Source: Heliocidaris erythrogramma
Lineage: Eukaryota > Echinodermata > Echinoidea > Camarodonta > Echinometridae
NCBI GenBank assembly: GCA_025617745.1
Contig: CM046853.1
Location: forward strand, 29,205,822-29,269,821
DNA: 64,000 nt
Reading direction: 5' to 3'
The notes under the pieces are model-generated. The model worked only from the letters and a program-made list of their open reading frames with translations. It did not search any database and was not told the origin of the DNA. Position 1 is the stretch's first letter. Each line of letters begins with the position of its first letter. Below, piece by piece: positions 47,635 through 58,249 of the stretch. Made by a program: the position numbers and the translations under genes.

Positions 47635-47805
47635 GGGGGGTGTTTCATAAAGCTGTTCGTAAAGTTACGCATGACTTTACGAACGACTGGAACATGTTCT
47701 TGGGTGCTATACCAATCAGATTCTCAATCATTTACAACAAGAACTGATCACCAGTCGTTCGTAAAGTCGTGCGTAACTTACGAGCAGCTTTATGAAACAC
47801 CCCCC
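47635..47805. mobile_element. Foldback MITE, GTGTTTCATAAAGCTGTTC family, copy 2
   Basis: 171 bp with inverse ends GGGGGGTGTTTCATAAAGC and gctttatgaaacacccccc. Its interior carries gaacatgttcttgggtgcta in the orientation opposite to copy 1 (44244-44407), so the two copies are inserted in opposite directions. Confidence 0.85.
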
Positions 47806-47858
47806 TGGTGTGGGAGGGGGATACACCCTCCAACACCCCCTGCTCGGTCGCTTAACTC

Positions 47859-48000
47859 AGTGGCGTATCTAGGGGGCAGGGGGCACGGGCCTCGGGCGGC
47901 ACTTGGAGGGGGCGCAAAAAACGCAAAGAAGAGAAAGAAAAAAAGGGGGAAATGAAGAAAAATCCTAATCCTTACGGATTATGCGCGCCCCCCAAATCGG
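47859..48000 (+). repeat. CAGTGGCGTATC-type element remnant
   Basis: Starts cagtggcgtatctaggggg and runs into G- then A-rich text; related to 16796. The other end was not found. Confidence 0.4.
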
Positions 48001-48054
48001 CAGGGTAAATGCACTACAAATCTAGTTTTTGAATGTTTGAAATGTGAAAATTTT

Positions 48055-48475
48055 CCAAAGCTCGGTCGCTTTGCTCTCTCGCATAATTACTTTCTTTCAG
48101 AATCTCGTAATTTTGCGCCCCCATTATATAGTTCTTAAATAGCTTAAAGGGTTCAAAATTTGAAAAACTATAGATGTAATTGCTTTGCTCGCTATATCAT
48201 GTAAGTTTCATATGACTCCTGCTAAATATTGCACCCCCAATATAGAATAAAGTGTATAAACAGCATTTGCAAAGGTTTAACATTTGAAAGAAATCTCAAC
48301 TTCAGGTCGCCTTGCTGAATTTCTATTTCTGGTTTTCGTTAGTTTTGCTCCCGATTGTAGAAGTGAGTGAATAGAACACCGTTTATCAATCTATATAATT
48401 CGAGCTTCTCTACCGCTCAATTTTTTAAGGGAAAAATTTGCTGCTTGCTCGCTTTTCTCCCTCGCTTGTACAACA
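48055..48475 (+). repeat. Degenerate repeat with GGTCGCTTTGCTC motif
   Basis: The words ggtcgctttgctctctcgc, gctttgctcgctatat, ggtcgccttgctgaat and gcttgctcgcttttctccct recur at about 125-bp spacing, each followed by ttttgc-cccc text. They are inverse relatives of the motif at 12845-13700. Confidence 0.5.
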
Positions 48476-48539
48476 ACGTAGATAGGTTTGGGCACTCTCC
48501 CTCGCCGTTCATCCCCCACCCACAATCATGAACACGGAT

Positions 48540-48594
48540 CGACACCCCTGTTGCTACTACTACTATTGCTACTACTACTATTATACTACTACTA

Positions 48595-48688
<94 letters not shown>

Positions 48689-48776
48689 GCTGGTACTTAT
48701 AGTAGTAGTAGCAGTAGTAGCAGTACTACTACTACTACTACTACTACTAATGCTACAACAACTACTACTACTACTC

Positions 48777-48824
<48 letters not shown>

Positions 48825-49027
48825 TACTGCTTTTACTACTACTACTACTTATATTACTACTACTACTACTGCTTCTTCTACTACTACTACAACACAACAA
48901 CTACTACTACTACTACTGCTACTACTACTACTACTACGCCTACTACTGCTACTTCTCCTCCTCCTCCTCCTACTATACCCTCTTCCTGCTGCTGCTGCTG
49001 CTGCTACTACTTCTACTACCACTACTG
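48540..49027 (+). repeat. (CTA)n tract 2 with inverted GTA patch
   Basis: About 490 bp of CTA/CTC/CTG repeats with a patch of the inverse unit (tagtagtagtagcagtagta) near 48700-48722. The flanking phrase aacacggatcgacacccctg at its left is the inverse of catgggtgtcgatccaaggg at the right of tract 1 (47107-47126). The two tracts are therefore inverse copies of one element. Confidence 0.95.
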
Positions 49028-49189
49028 TAATTAAAAATTCTTCAAGTGAGAATAAATTATCCAATGGGTATCATGTGCTCCTATGCACACCTTACAAGAA
49101 AATATTTTAGGGACTTCTGATGACCCAAATGCAACCATTAATTTTTGTACAGACTTGCACTCACTACCTACATCAAGGACACGCAACTA

Positions 49190-49485
49190 GCTCTTCTTTA
49201 AAGACTGGCGTTAACCTCATTGACCACTTATTATGACACCTGGACATCATGGACTCCTTCTGAAAGCGGTCACGATATGCAAATGCCAAGAAATGCTACG
49301 GTTACTCTCGTCATTTCTCAGTAATCACAGGTGCAATATATCACTTGGAGACCAGACAAGTACTGCAAGGAGACTGAATGATGGGCCCTAGGGATCTGTT
49401 CTGGCCATGTTTTTCAACATAGATGTGAGTGACTTGCACCATCTCCGGGAAATTCGTGATTACCGTGACGGCTACCAAAAGAGCA
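49190..49485 (+). pseudogene. LINE reverse transcriptase fragment, decayed
   Basis: A frame at 49340-49470 reads SLGDQTSTARRLNDGP, stop, GSVLAMFFNIDVSDL. It follows the RT motif 4 pattern (NGLPQGSVLAP-LFN-Y--DLP) of R1/I/Jockey-type LINEs, with LPQ changed to P-stop. Text before it (KTGVNLID) may be the preceding motif. Only a short fragment survives. Confidence 0.55.
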
Positions 49486-50030
49486 TATATATATACTGTT
49501 TGAGCAAACTCGGATGATACATAAGAATATTATGAATTTTTGAAGTTGTAATTAGTCAAACACAAATTGGCAACTCTGTTACGCGTCTTTCGAAGGTCCT
49601 GACCAATTTGTTCTGTATTGAAAGTTTCATATATTTCCATTTTCTTAGTTGCTGACGAAGGAATATATTTGTTTTCATAAATGGGTAAAGTAAAAACATA
49701 TGTGCAATTTTTAATTTGTAAACAAATCTTTCGGCATATTACTAGATATGTGCAATGTTTAGATAGAGGGTGCATGATTAAATATTTTCTTTAATGGAGA
49801 AAATAGAAATTTATGATTTTTGTAATACATAGCAAATGGGAGAAAACCTCACAAGATATGTCACAGAGTTGCCTATAAATCTAATCAATTTTGCTCAAAG
49901 TTTCACCGATCTGTTTCTCTTATTTTTGATATCAGAGTCGACTTCCCATTTCATGTAGCATTAGAAACCTTCCAGGCTTTACACATATCAGTTTACTTGA
50001 ATAAACATTCTTTTGGATCATTGTGTATGT
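49486..50030. other. AT-rich interval, no gene seen
   Basis: No exon or repeat end recognised. Confidence 0.4.
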
Positions 50031-50035
50031 GGTGA

Positions 50036-50065
50036 AAGAAAGAGAGAGAGAGAGAAAGAGTGATT

Positions 50066-50105
<40 letters not shown>

Positions 50106-50165
50106 AAGACAGACAGACAGAGAGACAGAGAGAACAGGAGGAGGAAGAGAGAGAGGAGGTGGAGA
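50036..50165 (+). repeat. Purine/(GACA) tract
   Basis: GA-rich with gacagacagacagaga; frames on the minus strand are Ser/Leu/Cys low complexity. Confidence 0.9.
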
Positions 50166-51230
50166 ACGCTTTTTTTTTAAAACCTGTATTGTAATGAGCA
50201 CAATCATGTAAAATCATGTAAATGCTAAAAATAAAATACAACACCAAGTAAAATAACCGCAAACTGAAAATAAGTGCACATCAAATTTATAATACACACG
50301 TCTTTAGGGCATTTTAAATCAGGTTTATTTTTTTTTTTTTTAAACAGTATCTAAACATTTTTCTGTTAAAACATGTTTTTTAAACGAGTTTTAAACAGCA
50401 GTGTTTTAAACGCGCCACCCCTGACTAGTATAAAAAAATAGGTGTGCAAAATTTTCAGAATAGCACCTATTTTTGCATCAAATCAAATAAATATATGTGT
50501 GTGTATGTGTGTGGGGGGGGGGGGGGGGGCGGGAGAGGGAGGGGGGGGGGGTTACCAAAACTACACTTCTGTTTCATAAAGAAGGCAAGGAGAATAGTGA
50601 CGTGTTATTGAAATACTGGTTCTATTACATAACAATATGTAATATTCAAATGAAAAACTAGAAAGAGAAGATATAGATAAAATATTAAAAGCATAATTTC
50701 AAGCAAAGATAAAAAAGGAAGTATAACGATATCCTTACAAAAAAATCCAGATATTGTTATATCTGAAACCGTCCCCCTTTCCCCCTGTTCCAGATTTCCT
50801 GAATTTCCGCTGAGCAACGTTAAGAACCATTCACTTTATCCACTTAAAAGCACTAGGGGCATTTTATGCTTCCCTGCAATTACTATGAAATCATATTTCA
50901 TTGAACAAACATTGAAATAATGCGACCTGAACATGCACACTTAATTACATCAACAAGAAATTCTTTGGAATTATGTGAATTGATCGCCATTAGAAGCTTC
51001 AAGGCTTTACCGTTACAGTTCTAAATTGTATTTTCACTCCAAACAAGAGGCTAACCTCGCATTTTGTTTTTAAAAATCTAGACAGGCTTATTCTCTTATG
51101 TATGTAGGATAGATTTCTGTCTTAGGAAACAACAAATTACTTAAATTTTCTTAGAAAAAAAAAATCTACTGGAATAGCTGTTTTTTCTACATTATGCCCG
51201 ATTTCACAGCAAACTAGACTTAACTTTACG

Positions 51231-51264
<34 letters not shown>

Positions 51265-51544
51265 TGGTAGATATACATGTAGCTTAGGGAGAATATAGGT
51301 GAAAAAATTCAGTGAAGGAAGAAGCGTAAAGGTTTATCAAAATACAATGCATTGTAGTCGATGTGTTTTTAAAATCAAATACAGACCTATAGAAAATGTA
51401 AGAAATGAATCTCAAATTTGAAACAAATTAGGTTCCATTCAACACCAATATCTACATTGTTTAAGTAATCAGGATAAACATCTGTATTACTGTAAAGAGA
51501 TATATAAGATAATTTATGGCTGAAACAGATGCGATTGTTTGTAT
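50166..51544. other. AT-rich interval with G run and GA tract
   Basis: A 17-base G run at 50513-50529 follows a (GT)n piece; (GA)n lies at 51233-51255. No exon recognised. Confidence 0.4.
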
Positions 51545-52450
51545 ACCATCTGATACGCTCTTATATACAGTGGGTATCAAAACAAGTATACCAAAATTTG
51601 GTACCTTCTAATCTAAAATGTTATAACCGTTATGACTTTGAAATTTAGTTCATGGTAAAGGGTAACTTGTCTATCCAGTGGTACCTCATTCATGAAATTT
51701 CTGTCATGGACGACAGAGCACCAGGGTTTTTAAAAAAATATTGGCAAAATCTCCTTGTTCCAAGTTTGGGCTGATGCAGCGAATGTGGGTTAAGCCATAC
51801 GAATGTGTTACATTAGTCTAAAATCATTTTAAAAGTTGAATTCTCCTTTGTGCTTCAATGCTTCATTGTTTAAAAGTGATCCAGTGTATCTATAAGCTTT
51901 CAGATGACCTTGTTCCAATCCATATGATAATCTTTAATTTATTTTAAAAGCCTTCTAGCTTCTTGTCTCGTGATAACTAAAAACTCTCTGCACATTTGTC
52001 CATTGCACCATTTTACCTGCATAAGGTGCACACGGTGTTTTTAGCGAATATCACATGAACTCAAAGATTTACTGACCTTAAAGACTAGAAAGAAGAAAAA
52101 GAAGGATATGTGTGTTGAGAATTACCAAGATAATTGACAGTAGACTTTCAAATAAAAAGATAGCTTCCAAAATAAATGCCCATTTTGAATGAATCAGTAA
52201 AAAATCTTACCTTAAAAAAGGGATGCGGACGATTGTGCTATCATGGCAAATAAAATATCATAAATTTAGCTTGCAATAAGCCCTTCTTGACTTTAGTACC
52301 TTTCCTATTCATATGCACAAAATCAATGAAAATAATGCAGCAAATGTTTTCCTACTGAAGTAAATAATGCATAATTGGTTTGACCCACACTCGCTGCTTC
52401 AGCCCAAACTTGGTACAAGAGAATTTTTACAATACCTTTTGAAAAGCCTG
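51545..52450. mobile_element. Probable foldback element
   Basis: Inverse arms at about 51752-51800 and 52375-52425 share ccaagtttgggctga, gcagcga and tgtgggt. The left outer text tacagtgggtatcaaaacaa has the look of a TIR, but its partner was not found on the right, so the element may be truncated there. Confidence 0.45.
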
Positions 52451-52539
52451 CTGCTCAGTCAGCTGTGGCAGCAAAGTAATCAATAAGGTATCAATATACA
52501 GAATATAAGTTGCTATTTACTTTTCCCATAGTGGCCCAA

Positions 52540-52743
52540 AGCGCTCACTATTACAGATATATATTTGTCGGGTGTGAACTCTTGAGTCTGACGTCATAAG
52601 CGAGGGTTTAACAGTAAAAAAAAATTAGTTTGCCAAGTGAGGGCGCTGTCAAGGCGTGCTGCTAATTTTCCTGTGTTGGGAAGTTTTCGTTCCTGCAACG
52701 ATGCTATTGATTTTTGTGTAAATTTCGATACAAGCCCAATGAT
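52540..52743 (+). promoter_or_regulatory. Possible promoter and non-coding first exon
   Basis: A perfect CRE palindrome TGACGTCA lies at 52589-52596 within a GC-richer patch, followed about 150 bp later by a near-consensus donor (AATGAT|GTAAGTAAA) at 52743/52744. The stretch has no long frame. It may be the promoter and untranslated first exon of a plus-strand transcript; the CRE alone is weak evidence. Confidence 0.25.
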
Positions 52744-53408
52744 GTAAGTAAATGAATGTGTAATATTGAAGTTTAAGAATCAATCGTTCTATATAATCCA
52801 TTTTCGTTATATATTGTGATTTTTAAGTGCTATAATTTGTGGTGCCAAATTACTACATGTATATCTTGAATACGGTGATAGTGAAAGTGTACGTGAGGGA
52901 CTACACGTGTGCTATGTAAATTACATGAATAATTAATAGGGTATGAGGGCGTTTACGTTCAAGCTTCGTTGTGTGCCATGCCATGCGGATGGATTATTAT
53001 GACAAATCTCAGTTTGCTTTAATGTTAATATGAGCAGCTATGAAATTGAAAAGGATATATATTGTACATGATATATCACATGTATGCAGAACTTTGGGGG
53101 TGTATTTATGTTTTATTTAGCTCATATGACACCAAAGATAAGGAATGAGTGAGAAGGTTATTTAGGTATTTCAAGCTTGAAATGACCCACTAAAGTATCA
53201 CAGTGCAGAGATATAACAAATTATGTTGATATAAACAAAGTAATGAAAGAATTACATAGAGAGTGAATCTAATTTCAGGTTATGATATGATATTTAGCAA
53301 AGGTGTTCATCACATTTGAAAGGAAGTATTTTAATTTGTTAATGGATGTAAACAGTTGAGACATGCTTGACTAAAAATGTGTTTTTTCTTGTTTACATTA
53401 AATTGCAG

Positions 53409-53430
53409 ACTGAACCTGCATTGCTGCAAG
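53409..53430 (+). other. Possible 22-nt exon
   Basis: A long pyrimidine-rich acceptor (ttttttcttgtttacatta then aattgcag) and a donor (TGCAAG|GTATCTG) enclose 22 nt. It would follow the putative first exon ending at 52743. Very short exons are easy to imagine by chance. Confidence 0.2.
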
Positions 53431-53593
53431 GTATCTGTTCATGTTTGTCATAGTTTGTCGTCAATAGTGTCTGCGTTGGGGATAGTTCGTCACAGCAATG
53501 GAAATACCCACATGAGCGTCTACCCAGGATAGGGCCCCCCGGGTCGATTAAGGAACTTAAACATTTTACGTATGTTTCTGGCCATTTATTCAA

Positions 53594-54716
53594 CCCAGTC
53601 TAGATAACACTTTCAACTATTTATATCACTGGTGTGCCAGATGTTTTAATTCATTGTCAACCCACAGTAGTATTTGTGGCCATTTAGTCCACCAAGGGTA
53701 GATAACAATCCCAACTGCCTTTATCACAATCATCCTAGACACTTTAGTTTATTGTCTTTAATAATAATAATAGCTGTTTCTTTTATAGTGCCCTACCAGT
53801 TACAATGTAACCGACCAAAGCGCTTACAGCATTATTACCCCGGTCACTGAATTCAGTTGCGATTCTGCACATTACAGTGCACATTCTCCACTCCTCTGGG
53901 GAGCATTCCAGATAGTCGCCTGTTTCCAAGCGCGCACATGCTAATCCAACCACAATGACGTTCGCATCCTCCCGGGTACCCATTTAACACCTGGGTGGAG
54001 AGGAGCAATGTAGATAAAATGCCTTAGTGTCGTGCCGGGGTTCGAACCCCCCACGACCTTTGCATTCCCAGTCAAGTGATTGAACCACTCGACTACGACA
54101 CCTGTCTTTGTGTCCATTAAGCCAACCCAGGGTAGATAACAATTCCTATTGTCTACATAACAGGCATCCTAGACGTTTTACTTCGTTGTCAACCTAGAGT
54201 AGTTTTTATGGCCATAGAGAAAGAAAGGCCATTTATTCCACCCAGGGTAGATAAGAATCCCAACTGCCTATATCACAATCATCTTAGACACTTTGGTTTA
54301 TTGTCAACCCAGAGTTGTCTTTGTGTCCATTTAGTCATCCCAGGGTAGATAACAATAGGCATCCTAAACGTTTTAGTTTGTCAACCCAGAGTAGTTTTTG
54401 TGGCTATTTAGTCAACCCAGGGTAGATAACAATTCCAACTGTTTATATCACACGTGTCTCAGATGTTTTAATTTGTTGTCAACCCAGACTCGTATTTGTG
54501 GATGCCTGTGATACAAACAGTAGGAATTGTTATTTACCCTGGGTTGACTTAATGGACACAAAGACAACTCTGGGTTGACAATAAACTAAAGTGTCTAGGA
54601 TGATTGTGATATATGCAGTTGGGATCCTTTTCTACTACCATGGGTATGGCCACAAATACTACTCTGGGTTGACAATAAATTAAAACCCTAATCTATCCGG
54701 GGTTGGTCTATATACC
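53594..54716 (+). repeat. Satellite-like array, about 110-bp unit, with orientation switch
   Basis: The unit contains caacccagggtagataacaa, ttcc-actg-ttatatcac, catcctagacgttttagttt and ttgtcaacccagagtagtt, then ttgtggccatttagt. About six or seven units run in direct orientation to about 54508. From about 54509 to 54700 the unit appears inverted (ctgggttgacttaatggaca, ctctgggttgacaataaa). One unit is split by the SINE at 53760-54102. A 19-base G run (54719-54737) closes the array. Confidence 0.85.
53760..54102 (-). mobile_element. tRNA-headed SINE with (TTA)n tail and 7-bp target duplication
   Basis: The head (minus strand from 54102) has a perfect acceptor pair GTGTCGT/ACGACAC, an A-box-like TAGTCGAGTGG and a near-perfect B box, GGTTCGAACCC. 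The anticodon arm is decayed, so the parent tRNA is not assigned (Ser/Leu-like). The body contains ctccacccaggtgttaaat and gggtacccgggaggatgcg. The end reads ataaaagaaacagctatt plus (ATT)n, the common tail of tRNA SINEs in marine invertebrates. TGTCTTT at 53753-53759 and 54103-54109 is the target duplication, inside the satellite array. Confidence 0.8.
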
Positions 54717-54777
54717 CAGGGGGGGGGGGGGGGGGGGCCTTACCCAGCGTAGAGTCTCATGTGGGTATTCCCATTGC

Positions 54778-54903
54778 TGCATATAAATATATATATAATG
54801 TGAAAGGAAATGAGAGAATAATGGTTGCGTAACTTAAATCAAAGTTCCCCAGAATTGTCCTCCCTTTTTGAATTTTTTGCAAAGGTTTTTTTTTGAAAAA
54901 TGT
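54778..54903 (-). repeat. SINE body in inverted orientation
   Basis: Inverse complement of 54956-55075: shares ggaaatgagagaataatggt, tcaaagttccccagaattgt and cctccctttttgaattttt. Together with 54905-55133 it forms a head-to-head pair sharing one tRNA-like piece. Confidence 0.75.
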
Positions 54904-54904
54904 A

Positions 54905-55133
54905 AGGCATTGGCGTTCTAAGCCAACGACCCGGGTTCGATTCCCGGCGGAGACATTTTTTTCAACCTTTGCAAAAATTTCAAAAAGGGAGGACACTTCT
55001 GGGGGACTTTGATTTAAGTTATGCAACCATTATTCTCTCATTTCTTTTCACATTGTATTTATTTCCACGGGAGTTGCCAAAGCTGTTGTATATGTTATTT
55101 CCTTACAATTATATATATATATATTATCAAAAG
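54905..55133 (+). mobile_element. tRNA-Arg-headed SINE, head 5' truncated
   Basis: The tRNA-like part (54905-54956) retains the anticodon arm (anticodon TCT), a perfect T arm ccggg/cccgg, the B box GGTTCGATTCC and the acceptor 3' strand cggagaca, but lacks the acceptor 5' strand and A box. The body of about 175 bp ends in (AT)n. In place of the head's 5' half stands the inverted body, so this is an inverted-duplication product. Confidence 0.75.
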
Positions 55134-55365
55134 TTCAGAAAGTGGAGGACATATATGGATTATATAAAGTAAATGAAAAGTTCACTCAGAGACAAATAAG
55201 ACACAGCAAAAAGAAAGAGGGGGTTCGAATAGAACAAGGATGAACGGAGGAGGAGGAGGTACAGGTGTTTTAATACTAATCCCTTTGAATCTTTGCTGGA
55301 CAATGACCTTTGTGAGTGGTCAAGTTTGGAGTCTCTTAATAGAAGAAGGTTTGTTTGATGTAATA

Positions 55366-57763
55366 TTAAGGCGATATGGCGTTTAATGCCGGTTTAAATC
55401 TATTGATGAAATAATCTTCTTTCAGACACCGTTTCATTTTATCTTCGTCATTCATTTTATAAAAGGGTGTGATAAGAAAACAGGGTTCTATAGAGTGAGC
55501 ACATTTTTCTAGATGTTCACTTAATTTAAGTTGTCTGTATTCTTTTTGTCGATGGACTCTTACTCTGTTACGGAGAATATATCCGGTTTCTCCTACGTAT
55601 TGTTTTTAGCAGCCTTGGCATGTTATGCAGTATATTAAATTTTTAGTTTGGCATGTGAATGGAAATTTGATATGGAATTTAGTTTGATTTGGCCCCAGAT
55701 TAATTTGGTTAGTTTCATTTATATGAGAGCAAGGTTTGCATCGTTTGTCTCCGCATTTCTTGACACCTCCTTTAAGTTGTTTCTTTTGGGAAAAAGCCGC
55801 TTTTGTCAGAATTTGTTTTAAGTTCGGGCTCTGCCGTTTGCTTGATATAAGTTTCGTTTCTTTGAAAGCAGTTTTTAGAATTTTGTCACTTTGTATAATG
55901 GGAAAAGAATTATGGATAATTTGGAACATGTTAGGGTTATTGGGGTTGTATGTATGAACAAATGGTATAATGTTATTTTCCTCTTTCTTTCTGCAAGAAA
56001 ATAAGCTTTCTCTGCTTAGTGCCAGAGCTTTAAAAATGCCGATTTCAATTATTTGTTTTGGGTATTGTCGGGCCATTAACATATGTTTTAATTCATCTAA
56101 TCTTTTCTTTTTTGTGATTTTGTCAGATACAATGGTACATATTCTCCTAGCAAGATTGTAGGGTACGTTGTTTTTACATTGGTTCGGATGGCATGATTTG
56201 AAATTAATTGAATTAGGACTGATTTCCCATTTAAACGTAATTGATGGGTGTAGATTCATTAAGATATTGTGTAAATCATTTATATCTCCAAATTCACTCT
56301 TCCAAATGATAAAACAATCATCTAGATATCTTAACAAATTATTCTCAAAGTAGGTTCTGACAGTAAGATCAAATTGTTTCTCAATTTCTATATAAAGTTT
56401 CTCTTCCAGGTATCCCATGAATAGGGTAAGTGGGAGCCATTTTCGTTCCCATTGCAGTACCACATTTTTGCAAGAAATAATTATCATTGAAGTGGAATGT
56501 GTTGTTATGGAGAATAAAGTTTACAGCTTCCAGTAAAAAAATCCAATGGAAAACGTGAGTCAATTAATTCTGGATATTTATCAATCCAATATTTGATGCT
56601 TTTAACTCCATCTTCATGGGGAATATTAGTGTACAGACTATTGACATCATATGTTACAAAGACTGATTCAAATAACAACAGTTCATCAGGCAATTGAGTT
56701 AAAAAGTCAAGATCATCTCTGACAAAACTTTTGACTTTGGATGTTAAAGGACAATTAACCCCACGTGATATTCTAGATGCACCTATTGTCTGCTACGTCT
56801 TTCCATGGAGGCTGCCATTTTGTGCATGACACGGATCATTAGGTACCATATGCATTGATAATAGCCTACCTTTACAACAGATACGTCGCTTTGTTCTGAT
56901 TGTATTACGATTGTTATTGGCCATGGGCCTAGATAATTGACGACCCATGAGTTCTAATAGCCATCCTGTAAAGCAGATTCCTCGCTTTGTTTTGGTATTG
57001 TTACGATTGTCTCCGTCCTTGACGTCAATTCTCCGTCCTTGACGTATATTTTTTATGAAGTATATTTTTTTATGAACAAATTAAGACCTTTTAAAAAATA
57101 TATAAAACTAAACTTACATTTCAGAATATGTGACTTTATCTAATATATATTTGTCCTCTAAAAATCAATTACAAGTTAACGATGAAGGAAATTTTACTTG
57201 GGATGAAAAATATGTTCGTGTACACATAAAGTAATGGCAGCCCCCTTATTATTGCTAGCAGACGATAACTTGGCTGGAAAATAGTGATTTATATCTATAT
57301 CCTGTGTTTTTACATGAAATTGCATGTATCAAATAAGAGGCATATACTACACCATTCAAAATAAGCTAATTCATACGCTGAGGTTAATTTCCCTTTAAAG
57401 GTTTCACTATAATGTCCATGAAGTTACTGAGACGGTGTGTAGGACACATTGGTCCTGCAATGATTGGGCGCATTTTCAGATTCTCAGGAGCTGGACATTG
57501 AATATACTCTGATTTTCCTTTTTGAACTTCTTTTCTTATTTCCGGGCTTTGGTGTATTTTGGGAAGACCGTAGATGTTACTGGTTTTATGTTCAAAATTT
57601 GTCAGAAAATTAATTTCTTTTTTAGTAAGGCATTTTTCATATTTTCCTATCAGTTTAATCATTTTCTTTTTTATTTTATCATCATTGTTGAATGTAAGTT
57701 TTTGGTACGTAGTTTCATCCTTGCCTAATGAACTGTTGTTATTTTGATAATTTGGGTAATTTT
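55366..57763 (-). pseudogene. Penelope-like retroelement ORF (RT + GIY-YIG), multiply broken
   Basis: Minus-strand pieces in order: 57763-57399 (RT motif region with SNIYGLPKIHQSPEI and LKMRPIIAGP); after the inserted element, 56743-56540 (SFVRDDLDFLTQLPDE, and VTYDVNSLYTNIP, the Penelope-type motif A); 56540-56440 (QKCGTAMGTKMAPTY, motif B); 56440-55609 (LLRYLDDCFIIW, catalytic YLDD), then a Cys-rich linker (KRCKPCSH, YCITCQGC). After a TAA at 55606-55608 comes YVGETGYILRNRVRVHRQ, the GIY-YIG endonuclease start, running to a stop at 55366. Lesions: 5' truncation at about 57763, a 647-bp insertion, frame changes near 56540 (T run) and 56440, and the nonsense codon. When intact such elements prime on nicked DNA. 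Confidence 0.9.
56748..57394. mobile_element. 647-bp TTAA-targeted element nested in the Penelope ORF
   Basis: The ends are AGGACAATTAACC (left) and the inverse of AGGGAAATTAACC (right), matching at 11 of 13 positions. TTAA at 56744-56747 and 57395-57398 is a perfect target duplication. With one TTAA and the insert left out, the Penelope reading frame runs on without a break (VKP-L-TSKVK), so insertion came after the host element was in place. The interior is non-coding. A near-duplicate phrase, ctccgtccttgacgt, occurs twice at about 57020-57045. The end words match those of 5519-6100. Confidence 0.85.
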
Positions 57764-57895
57764 GATTTAAGCTAAGCAACCATTATTCTCCCATTTTCAT
57801 TTCTCACAATTATAATTATTTCGACGAGAGTTGCCAAAGCTGTTGTATATGTTATTTCCTTACAATTGTTTATAATGATATAATTCTAATGTATA
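57758..57895 (+). repeat. tRNA-Arg SINE body, 5' truncated
   Basis: Begins aattttgatttaagctaagc at the truncated start of the Penelope-like element and matches the bodies at 54995-55133 and 58113-58235. It is in direct orientation to them, so the Penelope-like element is bracketed by two direct copies of this body. Confidence 0.75.
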
Positions 57896-58006
57896 CATGC
57901 ATCTCAAAGCATTCGCTTGGATCCAGCTGAGGCATGCGGCTTGTCTTTATTCAAAAACTCACCTGCCCCCGACTAAGGAATTAATAATGTTGAAAATCAC
58001 TGGCCC

Positions 58007-58078
58007 GTCTCCGTGGTCTAGTGGTTAAGGCATTGGCGTTCTAAGCCAACGACCCGGGTTTAATCCCCGGCGGAGACA
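58007..58078 (+). tRNA. tRNA-Arg(UCU)-like SINE head, best-preserved copy
   Basis: 72 nt with a perfect 7-bp acceptor stem (GTCTCCG/CGGAGAC) and A box TGGTCTAGTGG. The anticodon arm is a perfect TTGGC-GTTCTAA-GCCAA with anticodon TCT. In the T loop TTCGAT has become TTTAAT (two transitions at a CpG), which weakens the B box. The copies at 31683 and 54905 share the same body downstream, so this is the head of a SINE family and probably not a working tRNA-Arg gene. The D arm resembles tRNA-Glu. Confidence 0.6.
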
Positions 58079-58217
58079 TTTTTTTCAAAAAGGGAGGACA
58101 GCTCTGGGGAATTTTGATTTAAGCTACGCAACCATTATTCTCTCATTTTCATTTCTCACAATTATAATTATTTCCACGAGAGTTTGCAAAGCTGTTGTAT
58201 ATATTATTTCCTTCAAT

Positions 58218-58240
<23 letters not shown>
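58079..58240 (+). mobile_element. tRNA-Arg SINE body with (AT)n end
   Basis: Continues directly from the tRNA-like head: aaaaagggaggacagctctg, then ctctcattttcatttctcac, then gcaaagctgttgtatatatt, ending in (AT)n at 58218-58236 followed by (GT)n. Head plus body is about 230 bp. Confidence 0.75.

Positions 58241-58249
<9 letters not shown>

Noticed and set aside
48488..49064. Frames of up to 180 codons rich in Thr, Leu and Tyr
   Set aside because: They are readings of the (CTA)n tract in different frames and strands.
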